The position numbers and the translations under genes are program-made. Under the pieces are notes generated by a model. It was not told the origin of the DNA. It saw nothing but the letters and a program-made list of their open reading frames with translations, and made no database searches. A stretch of DNA of 64,000 bases from Paraescarpia echinospica (lineage: Eukaryota; Annelida; Polychaeta; Sabellida; Siboglinidae), in assembly GCA_020002185.1 (NCBI GenBank), contig CM034535.1, positions 71,965,768 through 72,029,767 on the forward strand, written 5' to 3'. How positions within the stretch are numbered: position 1 is the stretch's first letter; every line of letters starts with the position of its first letter. Below are positions 31,866 through 45,777 of this stretch, piece after piece.

Positions 31866-32865
31866 NNNNNNNNNNNNNNNNNNNNNNNNNNNNNNNNNNN
31901 NNNNNNNNNNNNNNNNNNNNNNNNNNNNNNNNNNNNNNNNNNNNNNNNNNNNNNNNNNNNNNNNNNNNNNNNNNNNNNNNNNNNNNNNNNNNNNNNNNNN
32001 NNNNNNNNNNNNNNNNNNNNNNNNNNNNNNNNNNNNNNNNNNNNNNNNNNNNNNNNNNNNNNNNNNNNNNNNNNNNNNNNNNNNNNNNNNNNNNNNNNNN
32101 NNNNNNNNNNNNNNNNNNNNNNNNNNNNNNNNNNNNNNNNNNNNNNNNNNNNNNNNNNNNNNNNNNNNNNNNNNNNNNNNNNNNNNNNNNNNNNNNNNNN
32201 NNNNNNNNNNNNNNNNNNNNNNNNNNNNNNNNNNNNNNNNNNNNNNNNNNNNNNNNNNNNNNNNNNNNNNNNNNNNNNNNNNNNNNNNNNNNNNNNNNNN
32301 NNNNNNNNNNNNNNNNNNNNNNNNNNNNNNNNNNNNNNNNNNNNNNNNNNNNNNNNNNNNNNNNNNNNNNNNNNNNNNNNNNNNNNNNNNNNNNNNNNNN
32401 NNNNNNNNNNNNNNNNNNNNNNNNNNNNNNNNNNNNNNNNNNNNNNNNNNNNNNNNNNNNNNNNNNNNNNNNNNNNNNNNNNNNNNNNNNNNNNNNNNNN
32501 NNNNNNNNNNNNNNNNNNNNNNNNNNNNNNNNNNNNNNNNNNNNNNNNNNNNNNNNNNNNNNNNNNNNNNNNNNNNNNNNNNNNNNNNNNNNNNNNNNNN
32601 NNNNNNNNNNNNNNNNNNNNNNNNNNNNNNNNNNNNNNNNNNNNNNNNNNNNNNNNNNNNNNNNNNNNNNNNNNNNNNNNNNNNNNNNNNNNNNNNNNNN
32701 NNNNNNNNNNNNNNNNNNNNNNNNNNNNNNNNNNNNNNNNNNNNNNNNNNNNNNNNNNNNNNNNNNNNNNNNNNNNNNNNNNNNNNNNNNNNNNNNNNNN
32801 NNNNNNNNNNNNNNNNNNNNNNNNNNNNNNNNNNNNNNNNNNNNNNNNNNNNNNNNNNNNNNNNN
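31866..32865. other. assembly gap, exactly 1,000 N
   Basis: A round-number run of N marks a scaffold join of unknown real size. It hides the border between the LINE and satellite block 2 and probably one exon copy. Confidence 0.99.
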
Positions 32866-33163
32866 AGCCACAATCACCAAGTGGTCCGTACATGCAACAA
32901 CAGTGACAATCACCAAGTGGTACCTACATGCAACAACAGCCACAATCACCAAGTGGTACCTACATGCAACAACAGCCATAATCACCAAGTGGTACCTACA
33001 TGCAACAACAGCCACAATCACCAAGTGGTACCTTTACGCAACAACAGACACAATCACCAAGTCGTACCGACATGCAACAACAGCCACAATCACCAAGTTG
33101 TACCGACACACAACAACAGCCACAATCACCAAGTGGTACCGACATGCAACAACAGCCACAATC
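32866..33163. repeat. 36-bp array A1 (left end in gap), 8+ copies
   Basis: Begins within a unit right after the gap. The last units carry TTGTACCGACA and GGTACCGACA variants, the usual tail of X- and Z-type arrays. Confidence 0.95.
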
Positions 33164-34054
33164 AGTATGACCTTGTTTCTCATAACATCACATTTTAAGT
33201 TTACTTCAATTTTAGCAATAAATCAAAAACTACTGAAGATATTTCAATTGAAAGCTCAAGTCCAGTGGAATCGAAAAAGGTACAAAACTCAATTTCACAA
33301 TTTTGCAACTGTGGCAGGCCATATATGTAAAGCTTGTACATGATCCTTTGAAAGGCTTGTACACAATCCTCTGCAAGGCTAGTATATTATCCTCTGCAAG
33401 ACCAATACATGATCCTCTGCAAAGCTTGAACATGATCCTCTGCAAGACTAGTACATGATCCTCTACAAAGTTTATAAGGGGTCATATGTGAAGTTGGGAT
33501 ATATTTCCTACAACAAAAACTGGTATGCGAATATTTGATGTAGTCCTTACATGGTACGAATGTATAATAACAGAACTGCCTTGGACTTTGTAAGGTGTCA
33601 ATCTGATTAATGGTCTTACAGGAATGTTGAACTTGGTACATACCAAGTTCAAGAGGAGTTGGATATTTCATGGGTTGGATCTAACATGGGTTGGATCTGG
33701 CATCAGTTGGATTTGGCATGATTTGGATCTCCTGTGAGGTGGATTGCTCAACATTTGGATCTGGCGTGACTTGGATCTATCATGAGTTGGATTTGTCATG
33801 ACGTGGATCTTTCATGAGTTGGATCTCTCATAATTTGGATCTGACACGGGCTGGGTCTGGCATGAGTTGGATCTGTCATGAGTTTGATCTGACATGACTT
33901 GGATTTGTTATGAAATGGATCTCTCATGAGTTTGATCTGTCATGAGTTGGATCTGTCATTAGTTAGATCTGACATGACTTGGATTGTTATGAAATGGATC
34001 TGTCTTGAGTTTGATCTGTCATCAGTTGGATCTGGCATGAGTTGGATATCTCAC
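33164..34054 (-). repeat. satellite F-B-C-D, putative intron after exon copy 2
   Basis: Six 23-bp units and about 25 16-bp units (33655-34054). The segment C hairpin arm is perfect here (GAACTTGGTA). Confidence 0.9.
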
Positions 34055-34156
34055 CGCCATTGATGCACAGTGAGATGTCCTGCTGACTGCGTTCTGCTAC
34101 GATGGTCATCCACATCCCTGACTTCACTGTCTCCGTGCTCTTCAGGATCGCCGTCC
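34055..34156 (-). CDS. candidate LamG-like exon, copy 2
   Basis: Consensus sequence with no amino-acid change. AG acceptor (rc CTACAA at 34157) and GTGAGA donor are intact. Confidence 0.45.
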
Positions 34157-35040
34157 CTACAACAACAGCCACAATCACCAAGTGGTCCGTACATGCAACA
34201 ACAGCCGCAATTACCAAGTGGTCCGTACATGCAACAACAGCCACAATCACCAAGTGGTACCTACATGCAACAACAGCCACAATCACCAAATGGTACCTAC
34301 ATGCAACAACAGCCACAATCACCAAGTGGTACCTACATGCAACAACAGCGACAATCACCAAGTGGTACTTACACGCAACAACAGCAACAATCACCAAGTG
34401 GTCCATACACACAACAACAGTCACAATCACCAAGTGGTACCTAAAGGCAACAAAAGCCACAATCACTAATTGGTACCTACATGCAACAACAGCCACAATC
34501 ACCAAGTGGTACCTACACAAAACAACAGCCACAATCACCAAGTGGTACCTATGCGCAACAACAGCCGCAATCACCAAGTGGTACCTACATGCAACAACAG
34601 CCGCAATCACCAAGTGGTACCTACACGCAACAACAGCCACAATCACAAAGTGGTACCTACATACAACAACAGCCACAATCACCAAGTGGTACCTACATGC
34701 AACAACAGCCGCAATCACCAAGTGGTACCTACACGCAACAACAGCCACAATCACCCAAGTTGTACCGACACACAACAACAGCCACAATCATCAAGTGGTG
34801 CCTACATGCAACAACAGCCACAATCTCCAAGTGGTACCTACATGCAACAACAGCCGCAATCACCAAGTGGTACCTACATGCAACAACAGCCACAATCATC
34901 AAGTGGTGCCTACATGCAACAACAGCCACAATCTCCAAGTGGTACCTACATGCAACAACAGCCGCAATCACCAAGTTGTACCGACACACAACAACAGCCA
35001 CAATCACCAAGTGGTTCTGATATGCAACAACAGCCACAAT
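34157..35040. repeat. 36-bp array A2 (type X), about 24.5 copies
   Basis: Type X is marked by a GGTACCTAAAGGCAACAAAA variant near 34438-34455 and an ACACAAAACAACAG variant. Near 34750 one base is inserted (CACCC), shifting the frame, so this array does not keep one open frame throughout. Confidence 0.95.
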
Positions 35041-35893
35041 CAGTATGACCTTGTTTCTCATAACATCACATTTTAAGTTTACTTCAATTTTAGCAATCAA
35101 TCAAAAACTACTGAAGAAATTTTAATTTAAAGCTCAAGTCCAGTGGAATCCAAAAAGGTACAAAACTCAATTTCATAATTTTGTAACTGTGGCAGGCCAT
35201 ATATGTAAAGCTTGTACATGATCCTTTGAAAGGCTTGTACACAATCCTCTGCAAGGCTAGTATATTATCCTCTGCAAAGCTTGAACATGATCCTCTGCAA
35301 TACTAGTACATGATCCTCTACAAAGTTTATAAGGGGTCCTATGTGAAGATGGGATATATTTGCTACAAAAAAAACTGGTATGCGAACATTTGGTGTAGTC
35401 CTTACATGGTACGAATGTATAATAACAGAACTGCCTTGGACTTTGTAAGGTGTCAATCTGATTAATGGTCTTACAGGAATGTTGAACTTGGTACATACCA
35501 AGTTCAAGAGGAGTTGGATATTTCATGGGTTGGATCTAACATGGGTTGGATCTGGCATGAGTTGGATTTGGCATGATTTGGATCTCCTGTGAGGTGGATT
35601 GCTCAACATTTGGATCTGGCGTGACTTGGATCTATCATGAGTTGGATTTGTCATGACGTGGATCTTTCATGAGTTGGATCTCTCATAATTTGGATCTGAC
35701 ACGGGCTGTGTCTGGCATGAGTTGGATCTGTCATGAGTTTGATCTGACATGACTTGGATTTGTTATGAAATGGATCTCTCATGAGTTTGATCTGTCATTA
35801 GTTAGATCTGACATGACTTGGATTGTTATGAAATGGATCTGTCTTGAGTTTGATCTGTCATCAGTTGGATCTGGCATGAGTTGGATATCTCAC
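35041..35893 (-). repeat. satellite F-B-C-D, putative intron after exon copy 3
   Basis: Only five 23-bp units, since the CAAGACCAATACATG-type unit is missing. About 24 16-bp units. Confidence 0.9.
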
Positions 35894-35995
35894 CGCCATT
35901 GATGCACAGTGAGATGTCCTGCTGACTGCGTTCTGCTACGATGGTCATCCATATCCCTGACTTCACTGTCTCCGTGCTCTTCAGGATCGCCGTCC
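35894..35995 (-). CDS. candidate LamG-like exon, copy 3
   Basis: One change: I instead of M before the conserved W (codon 14). Acceptor AG and donor GTGAGA are intact. Confidence 0.45.
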
Positions 35996-36410
35996 CTACA
36001 ACAACAGCCACAATCACCAAGTGGTCCGTACATGCAACAACAGCGACAATCACCAAGTGGTACCTACATGCAACAACAGCCACAATCACCAAGTGGTACC
36101 TACATGCAACAACAGCCACAATCATCAAGTGGTGCCTACATGCAACAACAGCCACAATCACCAAGTGGTACCTACATGCAACAACAGCCACAATCACCAA
36201 GTGGTACCTACATGCAACAACAGCCACAATCTACAAGTGGTACCTACATGCAACAACAGCCGCAATCACCAAGTGGTACCTACACGCAACAACAGCCACA
36301 ATCATCAAGTGGTGCCTACATGCAACAACAGCCACAATCTCCAAGTGGTACCTACATGCAACAACAGCCACAATCATCAAGTGGTTCCGATATGCAACAA
36401 CAGCCACAAT
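35996..36410. repeat. 36-bp array A3 (type Y), about 11.5 copies
   Basis: Type Y is short and rich in ATCATCAAGTGGTGCC and ATCTCCAAGTGG variants. Same family as A5 and A8. Confidence 0.95.
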
Positions 36411-37278
36411 CAGTATGACCTTGTTTCTCATAACATCACATTTTAAGTTTACTTCAATTTTAGCAATCAATCAAAAACTATTGAAGAAATTTTAATTTAA
36501 AGCTCAAGTCCAGTGGAATCCAAAAAGGTACAAAACTCAATTTCACAATTTTGTAACTGTGGCAGGCCATATATGTAAAGCTTGTACATGATCCTTTGAA
36601 AGGCTTGTACACAATCCTCTGCAAGGCTAGTATATTATCCTCTGCAAAGCTTGAACATGATCCTCTGCAATACTAGTACATGATCCTCTACAAAGTTTAT
36701 AAGGGGTCCTATGTGAAGTTGGGATATATTTGCTACAAAAAAACTGGTATGCGAACATTTGGTGTAGTCCTTACATGGTACGAATGTATAATAACAGAAC
36801 TGCCTTGGACTTTGTAAGGTGTCAATCTGATTAATGGTCTTACAGGAATGTTGAACTTGGTACATACCAAGTTCAAGAGGAGTTGGATCTGGCATGGGTT
36901 GGATCTAACATGGGTTGGATCTGGCATCAGTTGGATTTGGCATGATTTGGATCTCCTGTGAGGTGGATTGCTCAACAGTTGGATCTGGCGTGACTTGGAT
37001 CTATCATGAGTTGGATTTGTCATGACGTGGATCTTTCATCAGTTGGATCTCTCATAATTTGGATCTGACACAGGCTGGGTCTGGCATGAGTTGGATCTGT
37101 CATCAGTTTGATCTATCATGAGTTGGATCCGCAACGGGATGGGTCTGGCATGAGTTGGATCTGTGATTAGTTAGATCTGACATGACTTGGATTGTTAAGA
37201 AATGGATCTGTCTTGAGTTGGATCTCTTATGAGTTTGATCTGTCATGAGTTGGATCTGAAATGAGTTGGATATCTAAC
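36411..37278 (-). repeat. satellite F-B-C-D, putative intron after exon copy 4
   Basis: Five 23-bp units, about 25 16-bp units, including a GGATCCGCAACGGGATG variant. Confidence 0.9.
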
Positions 37279-37380
37279 CGCCGTTGTTGCACAGTGAGAT
37301 GTCCTGCTGACTGCGTTCTGCTACGATGATCATCCACATCCCTGACTTCACTGTCTCCGTGCTCTTCAGGATCGCCCTCC
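37279..37380 (-). CDS. candidate LamG-like exon, copy 4
   Basis: The most changed of the forward copies with copy 5: R for T at codon 1, I for T at 17, N for I at 31. The donor reads GTTAGA instead of GTGAGA, so GT is kept but the site is weaker. Acceptor AG is intact. Confidence 0.4.
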
Positions 37381-38858
37381 CTACAACAACAGCCACAATC
37401 ACCAAGTGGTACCTACATGCAACAATAGCCACAATTACCAAGTGGTCCCTACATGCAACATCAGCCACAATCACCAAGTTGTACGTACATGCTACAACAG
37501 CCACAATCACCAAGTGGTCCCTACATGCAACAACAGCCACAATCACCAAGTTGTATATACATGCAACAACAGCCACAAGCACCGAGTGGTACCTTCATGC
37601 AACAACAGCCACAATCACCAAGTTGTACGTACATGCAACAACAGCCACAATCACTAAGTGGTCCCTACATGCAACAACAGCAACAATCACTAAGTGGTAC
37701 CTACACGCAAAACAACAGCAACAATCACCAAGTGGTCCCTACACGCAACAACAGCCACAATCACCAAGTTGTACCGACATGCAACAACAGCCACAATCAC
37801 CAAGTGGTACCTACATGCAACAACAGCCACAATCACCAAGTGGTACCTATATGCAACAACAGCCACAATCACCAACTGGTACTTACACGCAACAACAGCC
37901 ACAATCACCAAGTGGTTACTACACACAACAACAGTCAGAATCACCAAGTGGTACCTAAATGTAACAACAGCCACAATCACCAAGTGGTACCTATATGCAA
38001 CAACAGCCACAATCACCAAGTGGTACCTACACAAAACAACAGCTACAATCACCAAGTGGTACCTATGCGCAACAACAGCCACAATCACCAAGTGATACCT
38101 ACATGCAACAATAGCCACAATCACCAAGTGGTACCTACATGCAACAACAGCCACAATCACCAAGTGGTACCTACATGCAACACTAGCCACAATCACCAAG
38201 TGGTACCTGCATGCAACAACAGCCACAATCACCAAGTGGTATCTATACGCAACAACAGCCACAATCACCAAGTGGTACTTACACGCAACAACAGCCACAA
38301 TCACCAAGTGGTCCCTACACGCAACAATAATCACAATCACCAAGTGGTCCCTACATGCAACAACAGCCACAATCACCAAGTTGTACATAGATGCAACAAC
38401 AGCCACAAACACCAAGTGGTCCCTTCATGCAACAACAGCCACAATCACCAAGTTGTACGTATATGCAACAACAGCCACAATCACCAAGTGGTCCCTACAT
38501 GCAACAACAGCCTCAAACACCAAGTGATCCCTACATGCAACAACAGCAACAATCACTAAGTAGTACCTACACGCAACAACAGCCACAATCACCAAGTGGT
38601 ACCTATGCGCAACAACAGCCGCAATCACCAAGTGGTACCTACATGCAACAACAGCCGCAATCACCAAGTGGTACCTACACGCAACAACAGCCACAATCAC
38701 CAAGTGGTACCTACATACAACAACAGCCACAATCACCAAGTGGTACCTTTATGCAACAACAGACACAATGCAACAACAGCCACAATCACCAAGTTGTACC
38801 GACACACAACAACAGCCACAATCACCAAGTGGTACCGACATGCAACAACAGCCACAAT
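37381..38858. repeat. 36-bp array A4 (type Z), about 41 copies
   Basis: The first 270 bp resemble the TTGTAC/GGTCCC part of the array at 12487-14523. From about 37650 it matches A7 at offset about 5,422, including an ACGCAAAACAACAGCAAC frame-changing variant and a unit deletion near 38765. Confidence 0.95.
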
Positions 38859-39798
38859 CAGTATGACCGTGTTTCTCATAACATCACATTATAAGTTTAC
38901 TTCAATTTTAGCAATAAATCAAAAACTACTGAAGATATTTTAATTTAAAGCTGAAGTCCAGTGGAATGAAAAAAGGTACAAAACTCAATTTCACAATTTT
39001 TCAACTGTGGCAGGCCATATATGTAAAGCTTGTACAAGATCCTTTGAAAGGCTAGTACACAATCCTCTGCAAGGCTAGTATATTATCCTCTGCAAGACCA
39101 ATACATGATCCTCTGCAAAGCTTGAACATGATCCTCTGCAAGACTAGTACATGATCCTCTACAAAGTTTATAAGGGGTCATATGTGAAGTTGGGATATAT
39201 TTGCTACAACAAAAACGGGTATGCGAATATTTGATGTAGTCCTTACATGGTACGAATGTATAATAACAGAACTGCCTTGGACTTTGTAAGGTGTCAATCT
39301 GATTAATGGTCTTACAGGAATGTTGAACTTGGTACATACCAAGTTCAAGAGGAGTTGGATATTTCATGGGTTGGATCTAACATGGGTTGGATCTGGCATC
39401 AGTTGGATTTGGCATGATTTGGATCTCCTGTGAGGTGGATTGCTCAACATTTGGATCTGGCGTGACTTGGATCTATCATGAGTTGGATTTGTCATGACGT
39501 GGATCTTTCATGAGTTGGATCTCTCATAATTTGGATCTCACACGGGCTGGGTCTGGCATGAGTTGGATCTGTCATTAGTTTGATCTGATATGACTTGGAT
39601 TTGTTATGAAATAGATCTCTCATGAGTTTGATCTGTCATGAGTTGGATTTGATACGGGTTGGATCTGGCATGAGTTGGATCTGTCATTAGTTAGGTCTGA
39701 CATGACTTGGATTGTTATGAAATGGATCTGTCTTGAGTTGCATCTCTTACGAGTTTGATCTGTCATGAGTTGGATCTGGCATGAGTTGGATATCTCAC
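38859..39798 (-). repeat. satellite F-B-C-D, putative intron after exon copy 5
   Basis: Six 23-bp units, about 28 16-bp units. Confidence 0.9.
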
Positions 39799-39900
39799 TG
39801 CCGTTGATGCACAGTGAGATGTCCTGCAGACTGCGTACTGCTACAATGGTGATCCACATCCCTGACTTCACTGTCTCCGTGCTCTTCAGGATTGCCGTCC
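39799..39900 (-). CDS. candidate LamG-like exon, copy 5
   Basis: Changes: I for M at codon 16, V for E at 21, L for Q at 24, and the last exon base is A instead of G (split codon G34 affected). There are three synonymous changes (codons 2, 18, 32). Splice dinucleotides are intact. It is the most diverged full copy. Confidence 0.4.
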
Positions 39901-40315
39901 CTACAACAACAGCCACAATCACCAAATGGTCCGTACATGCAACAACAGCGACAATCACCAAGTGGTACCTACATGCAACAACAGCCACAATCACCAAGTG
40001 GTACCTACATGCAACAACAGCCACAATCATCAAGTGGTGCCTACATGCAACAACAGCCACAATCACCAAGTGGTACCTACATGCAACAACAGCCACAATC
40101 TCCAAGTGGTACCTACATGCAACAACAGCCGCAATCACCAAGTGGTACCTACACGCAACAACAGCCACAATCATCAAGTGGTGCCTACATGCAACAACAG
40201 CCACAATCTCCAAGTGGTACCTACATGCAACAACAGCTGCAATCACCAAGTTGTACCGACACACAACAACAGCCACAATCACCAAGTGGTTCCGATATGC
40301 AACAACAGCCACAAT
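39901..40315. repeat. 36-bp array A5 (type Y), about 11.5 copies
   Basis: Same variant order as A3 and A8, with a CAGCTGCAATCACC change near 40235. Confidence 0.95.
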
Positions 40316-41271
40316 CAGTATGACCTTGTTTCTCATAACATCACATTTTAAGTTTACTTCAATTTTAGCAATCAATCAAAAACTACTGAAGAAATTTTAA
40401 TTTAAAGCTCAAGTCCAGTGGAATCCAAAAAGGTACAAAACACAATTTCACAATTTTGTAACTGTGGCAGGCCATATATGTAAAGCTTGTACATGATCCT
40501 TTGAAAGGCTTGTACACAATCCTCTGCAAGGCTAGTATATTATCCTCTGCAAGACCAATACATGATCCTCTGCAAAGCTTGAACATGATCCTCTGCAAGA
40601 CTAGTACATGATCCTCTACAAAGTTTATAAGGGGTCATATGTGAAGTTGGGATATATTTGCTATAACAAAAACTGGTATGCGAATATTTGATGTAGTCTT
40701 TACATGGTACGAATGTATAATAACAGAACTGCTTTGGACTTTGTAAGGTGTCAATCTGATTAATGGTCTTACAGGAATGTTGAACTTGGTACATACCAAG
40801 TTCAAGAGGAGTTGGATCTGGCATTGGTTGGATCTGGCATGAGTTGGATTTGGCTTGATTTGGATCTCCCGTGAAGTGGATTGCTCAACAATTGGATCTG
40901 TCGTGACTTGGATCTATCATGAGTTGGATTTGTCATGACGTGTATCTTTCATGAGTTGGATCTCTCATAATTTGGATCTGACACTGGTTGGGTCTGGCAT
41001 GAGTTGGATCTGTCATGAGTTTGATCTGACATGACTTGGATTTGTTATTAAATGGATCTCTCATGAGGTTGATCTGTCATGAGTTGGATCTATCGTGTGT
41101 TGGACCTATCATGAGTTGGATCTGACACGGGTTGGGTCTGGCATAAGTTGGATCTGTCATTAGTTAGATCTGACATGACTTGGATTGTTATGAAATGGAT
41201 CTGTCTTGAGTTGGATCTCTTATGAGTTTGATCTGTCATCAGTTGGATCTGGCATGAGTTGGATATCTCAC
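40316..41271 (-). repeat. satellite F-B-C-D, putative intron after exon copy 6
   Basis: Six 23-bp units, about 29 16-bp units. Confidence 0.9.
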
Positions 41272-41373
41272 CGCCATTGATGCACAGTGAGATGTCCTGC
41301 TGACTGCGTTCTGCTACGATGGTCATCCACATCCCTGACTTCACTGTCTCCGTGCTCTTCAGGATCGCAATCC
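41272..41373 (-). CDS. candidate LamG-like exon, copy 6
   Basis: One change: I for T at codon 1. Splice dinucleotides are intact. Confidence 0.45.
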
Positions 41374-42040
41374 CTACAACAACAGCCACAATCACCAAGT
41401 GGTCCGTACATGCAACAACAGCTGCAATTACCAAGTGGTCCGTACATGCAACAACAGCCACAATCACCAAGTGGTTCCTACATGCAACAACAGCCACAAT
41501 CACCAAATGGTACCTACATGCAACAACAGCCACAATCACCAAGTGGTACCTACATGCAACAACAGCGACAATCACCAAGTGGTACTTACACGCAACAACA
41601 GCAACAATTACCAAGTGGTCCATACACACAACAACAGTCACAATCACCAAGTGGTACCTAAAGGCAACAAAAGCCACAATCACTAATTGGTACCTACATG
41701 CAACAACAGCCACAATCACCAAGTGGTACCTACACAAAACAACAGCCACAATCACCAAGTGGTACCTATGCGCAACAACAGCCGCAATCACCAAGTGGTA
41801 CCTACATGCAACAACAGCCGCAATCACCAAGTGGTACCTATACGCAACAACAGCCACAATCACCAAGTGGTACATACATACAACAACAGCCACAATCACC
41901 AAGTGGTACCTTTACGCAACAACAGACACAATCACCAAGTTGTACCGATATGCAACAACAGCCACAATCACCAAGTTGTACCGACACACAACAACAGCCA
42001 CAATCACCAAGTGGTACCGACATGCAACAACAGCCACAAT
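41374..42040. repeat. 36-bp array A6 (type X), about 18.5 copies
   Basis: Carries the TAAAGGCAACAAAA and ACACAAAACAACAG markers in the same order as A2 and A9. Confidence 0.95.
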
Positions 42041-42916
42041 CAGTATGACCTTGTTTCTCATAACATCACATTATAAGTTTACTTCAATTTTAGCAATAAA
42101 TCAAAAACTACTGAAGATATTTTAATTTAAAGCTCAAGTCCAGTGGAATGAAAAAAGGTACAAAACTCAATTTCACAATTTTTCAACTGTGGCAGGCCAT
42201 ATATGTAAAGCTTGTACATGATCCTTTGAAAGGCTAGTACACAATCCTCTGCAAGGCTAGTATATTATCCTCTGCAAGACCAATATATGATCCTCTGCAA
42301 AGCTTGAACATGATCCTCTGCAAGACTAGTACATGATCCTCTACAAAGTTTATAAGGGGTCATATGTGAAGTTGGAATATATTTGCTACAACAAAAACTG
42401 ATATGCGAATATTTGATGTAGTCCTTACATGGTACGAATGTATAATAACAGAACTGCCTTGGACTTTGTAAGGTGTCAATCTGATTAATGGTCTTACAGG
42501 AATGTTGAACTTGGTACATACCAAGTTCAAGAGGAGTTGGATATTTCATGGGTTGGATCTAACATGGGTTGGATCTGGCATCAGTTGGATTTGGCATGAT
42601 TTGGATCTCCTGTGAGGTGGATTGCTCAACATTTGGATCTGGCGTGACTTGGATCTATCATGAGTTGGATTTGTCATGACGTGGATCTTTCATGAGTTGG
42701 ATCTCTCATAATTTGGATCTGACACGGGCTGGGTCTGGCATGAGTTGGATCTGTCATGAGTTTGATCTGACATGACTTGGATTTGTTATGAAATGGATCT
42801 CTCATGAGTTTGATCTGTCATTAGTTAGATCTGACATGACTTGGATTGTTATGAAATGGATCTGTCTTGAGTTTGATCTGTCATCAGTTGGATCTGGCAT
42901 GAGTTGGATATCTCAC
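42041..42916 (-). repeat. satellite F-B-C-D, putative intron after exon copy 7
   Basis: Six 23-bp units, about 24 16-bp units. Confidence 0.9.
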
Positions 42917-43018
42917 CGCCATTGATGCACAGTGAGATGTCCTGCTGACTGCGTTCTGCTACGATGGTCATCCACATCCCTGACTTCACTGTCTCCGTGC
43001 TCTTCAGGATCGCCGTCC
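42917..43018 (-). CDS. candidate LamG-like exon, copy 7
   Basis: Identical to copy 2 in peptide, with intact splice dinucleotides. Confidence 0.45.
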
Positions 43019-44335
43019 CTACAACAACAGCCACAATCACCAAGTGGTCCGTACATGCAACAACAGCCACAATCACTAAGTGGTCCCTACATGCAACAAC
43101 AGCAACAATCACTAAGTGGTACCTACACGCAAAACAACAGCAACAATCACCAAGTGGTCCCTACACGCAACAACAGCCACAATCACCAAGTTGTACTGAC
43201 ATGCAACAACAGCCACAATCACCAAGTGGTACCTACATGCAACAACAGCCACAATCACCAAGTGGTACCTATATGCAACAACAGCCACAATCACCAACTG
43301 GTACTTACACGCAACAACAGCCACAATCACCAAGTGGCTACTACACACAACAACAGTCAGAATCACCAAGTGGTACCTAAATGTAACAACAGCCACAATC
43401 ACCAAGTGGTACCTACATGCAACAACAGCCACAATCACCAAGTGGTACCTACACAAAACAACAGCTACAATCACCAAGTGGTACCTATGCGCAACAACAG
43501 CCACAATCACCAAGTGATACCTACATGCAACAATAGCCACAATCACCAAGTGGTACCTACATGCAACAACAGCCACAATCACCAAGTGGTACCTACATGC
43601 AACACTAGCCACAATCACCAAGTGGTACCTGCATGCAACAACAGCCACAATCACCAAGTGGTACCTATACGCAACAACAGCCACAATCACCAAGTGGTAC
43701 TTACACGCAACAACAGCCACAATCACCAAGTGGTCCCTACACGCAACAATAATCACAATCACCAAGTGGTCCCTACATGCAACAACAGCCACAATCACCA
43801 AGTTGTACATAGATGCAACAACAGCCACAAACACCAAGTGGTCCCTTCATGCAACAACAGCCACAATCACCAAGTTGTACGTATATGCAACAACAGCCAC
43901 AATCACCAAGTGGTCCCTACATGCAACAACAGCCTCAAACACCAAGTGATCCCTACATGCAACAACAGCAACAATCACTAAGTAGTACCTACACGCAACA
44001 ACAGCAACAATCACTAAGTAGTACCTACACGCAACAACAGCCACAATCACCAAGTGGTACCTATGCGCAACAACAGCCGCAATCACCAAGTGGTACCTAC
44101 ATGCAACAACAGCCGCAATCACCAAGTGGTACCTACACGCAACAACAGCCACAATCACCAAGTGGTACCTACATACAACAACAGCCACAATCACCAAGTG
44201 GTACCTTTATGCAACAACAGACACAATCACCAAGTTGTACCGACATGCAACAACAGCCACAATCACCAAGTTGTACCGACACACAACAACAGCCACAATC
44301 ACCAAGTGGTACCGACATGCAACAACAGCCACAAT
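43019..44335. repeat. 36-bp array A7 (type Z), about 36.5 copies
   Basis: Matches A4 from near 43082 onward; has one extra AGTAGTACC unit near 43985-44020 and lacks the A4 unit deletion. Confidence 0.95.
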
Positions 44336-45227
44336 CAGTATGACCTTGTTTCTCATAACATCACATTATAAGTTTACTTCAATTTTAGCAATAAATCAAA
44401 AACTACTGAAGATATTTTAATTTAAAGCTCAAGTCCAGTGGAATCAAAAAAGGTACAAAACTCAATTTCACAATTTTTCAACTGTGGCAGGCCATATATG
44501 TAAAGCTTGTACATGATCCTTTGAAAGGCTAGTACACAATCCTCTGCAAGGCTAGTATATTATCCTCTGCAAGACCAATACATGATCCTCTGCAAAGCTT
44601 GAACATGATCCTCTGCAAGACTAGTACATGATCCTCTACAAAGTTTATAAGGGGTCATATGTGAAGTTGGGATATATTTGCTACAACAAAAACTGGTATG
44701 CGAATATTTGATGTAGTCCTTACATGGTACGAATGTATAATAACAGAACTGCCTTGGACTTTGTAAGGTGTCAATCTGATTAATGGTCTTACAGGAATGT
44801 TGAACTTGGTACATACCAAGTTCAAGAGGAGTTGGATATTTCATGGGTTGGATCTAACATGGGTTGGATCTGGCATCAGTTGGATTTGGCATGATTTGGA
44901 TCTCCTGTGAGGTGGATTGCTCAACATTTGGATCTGGCGTGACTTGGATCTATCATGAGTTGGATTTGTCATGACGTGGATCTTTCATGAGTTGGATCTC
45001 TCATAATTTGGATCTGACACGGGCTGGGTCTGGCATGAGTTGGATCTGTCATGAGTTTGATCTGACATGAATTGGATTTGTTATGAAATGGATCTCTCAT
45101 GAGTTTGACCTGTCATGAGTTGGATCTGTCGTTAGTTAGATCTGACATGACTTGGATTGTTATGAAATGGATCTGTCTTGAGTTTGATCTGTCATCAGTT
45201 GGATCTGGCATGAGTTGGATATCTCAC
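44336..45227 (-). repeat. satellite F-B-C-D, putative intron after exon copy 8
   Basis: Six 23-bp units, about 25 16-bp units. Confidence 0.9.
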
Positions 45228-45329
45228 CGCCATTGATGCACAGTGAGATGTCATGCTGACTGCGTTCTGCTACGATGGTCATCCACATCCCTGACTTCAC
45301 TGTCTCCGTGCTCTTCAGGATCGCCGTCC
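45228..45329 (-). CDS. candidate LamG-like exon, copy 8
   Basis: One change: H for Q at codon 25. Splice dinucleotides are intact. Confidence 0.45.
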
Positions 45330-45777
45330 CTACAACAACAGCCACATTCACCAAGTGGTCCGTACATGCAACAACAGCGACAATCACCAAGTGGTACCTA
45401 CATGCAACAACAGCCACAATCACCAAGTGGTACCTACATGCAACAACAGCCACAATCATCAAGTGGTGCCTACATGCAACAACAGCCACAATCACCAAGT
45501 GGTACCTACATGCAACAACAGCCACAATCACCAAGTGGTACCTACATGCAACAACAGCCACAATCTCCAAGTGGTACCTACATGCAACAACAGCCGCAAT
45601 CACCAAGTGGTACCTACACGCAACAACAGCCACAATCATCAAGTGGTGCCTACATGCAACAACAGCCACAATCTCCAAGTGGTACCTACATGCAACAACA
45701 GCCGCAATCACCAAGTTGTACCGACACACAACAGCCACAATCACCAAGTGGTTCCGATATGCAACAACAGCCACAAT
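45330..45777. repeat. 36-bp array A8 (type Y), about 12.5 copies
   Basis: One unit longer than A5. A 3-bp deletion (ACACAACAGCC near 45726) keeps the frame. Confidence 0.95.

Noticed and set aside
31698..33343. Long ORFs running through N stretches (also 48306-49975)
   Set aside because: The open frame is an artefact of undefined bases in the gaps.
33387..33671. Segment C frames (about 94 codons, with IPVRPLIRLTPYK or QHSCKTINQIDTL) as a second exon of the unit
   Set aside because: Two overlapping frames are equally open, they run into the 23-bp and 16-bp repeats, and no AG/GT borders fit; conservation is explained by recent unit duplication.
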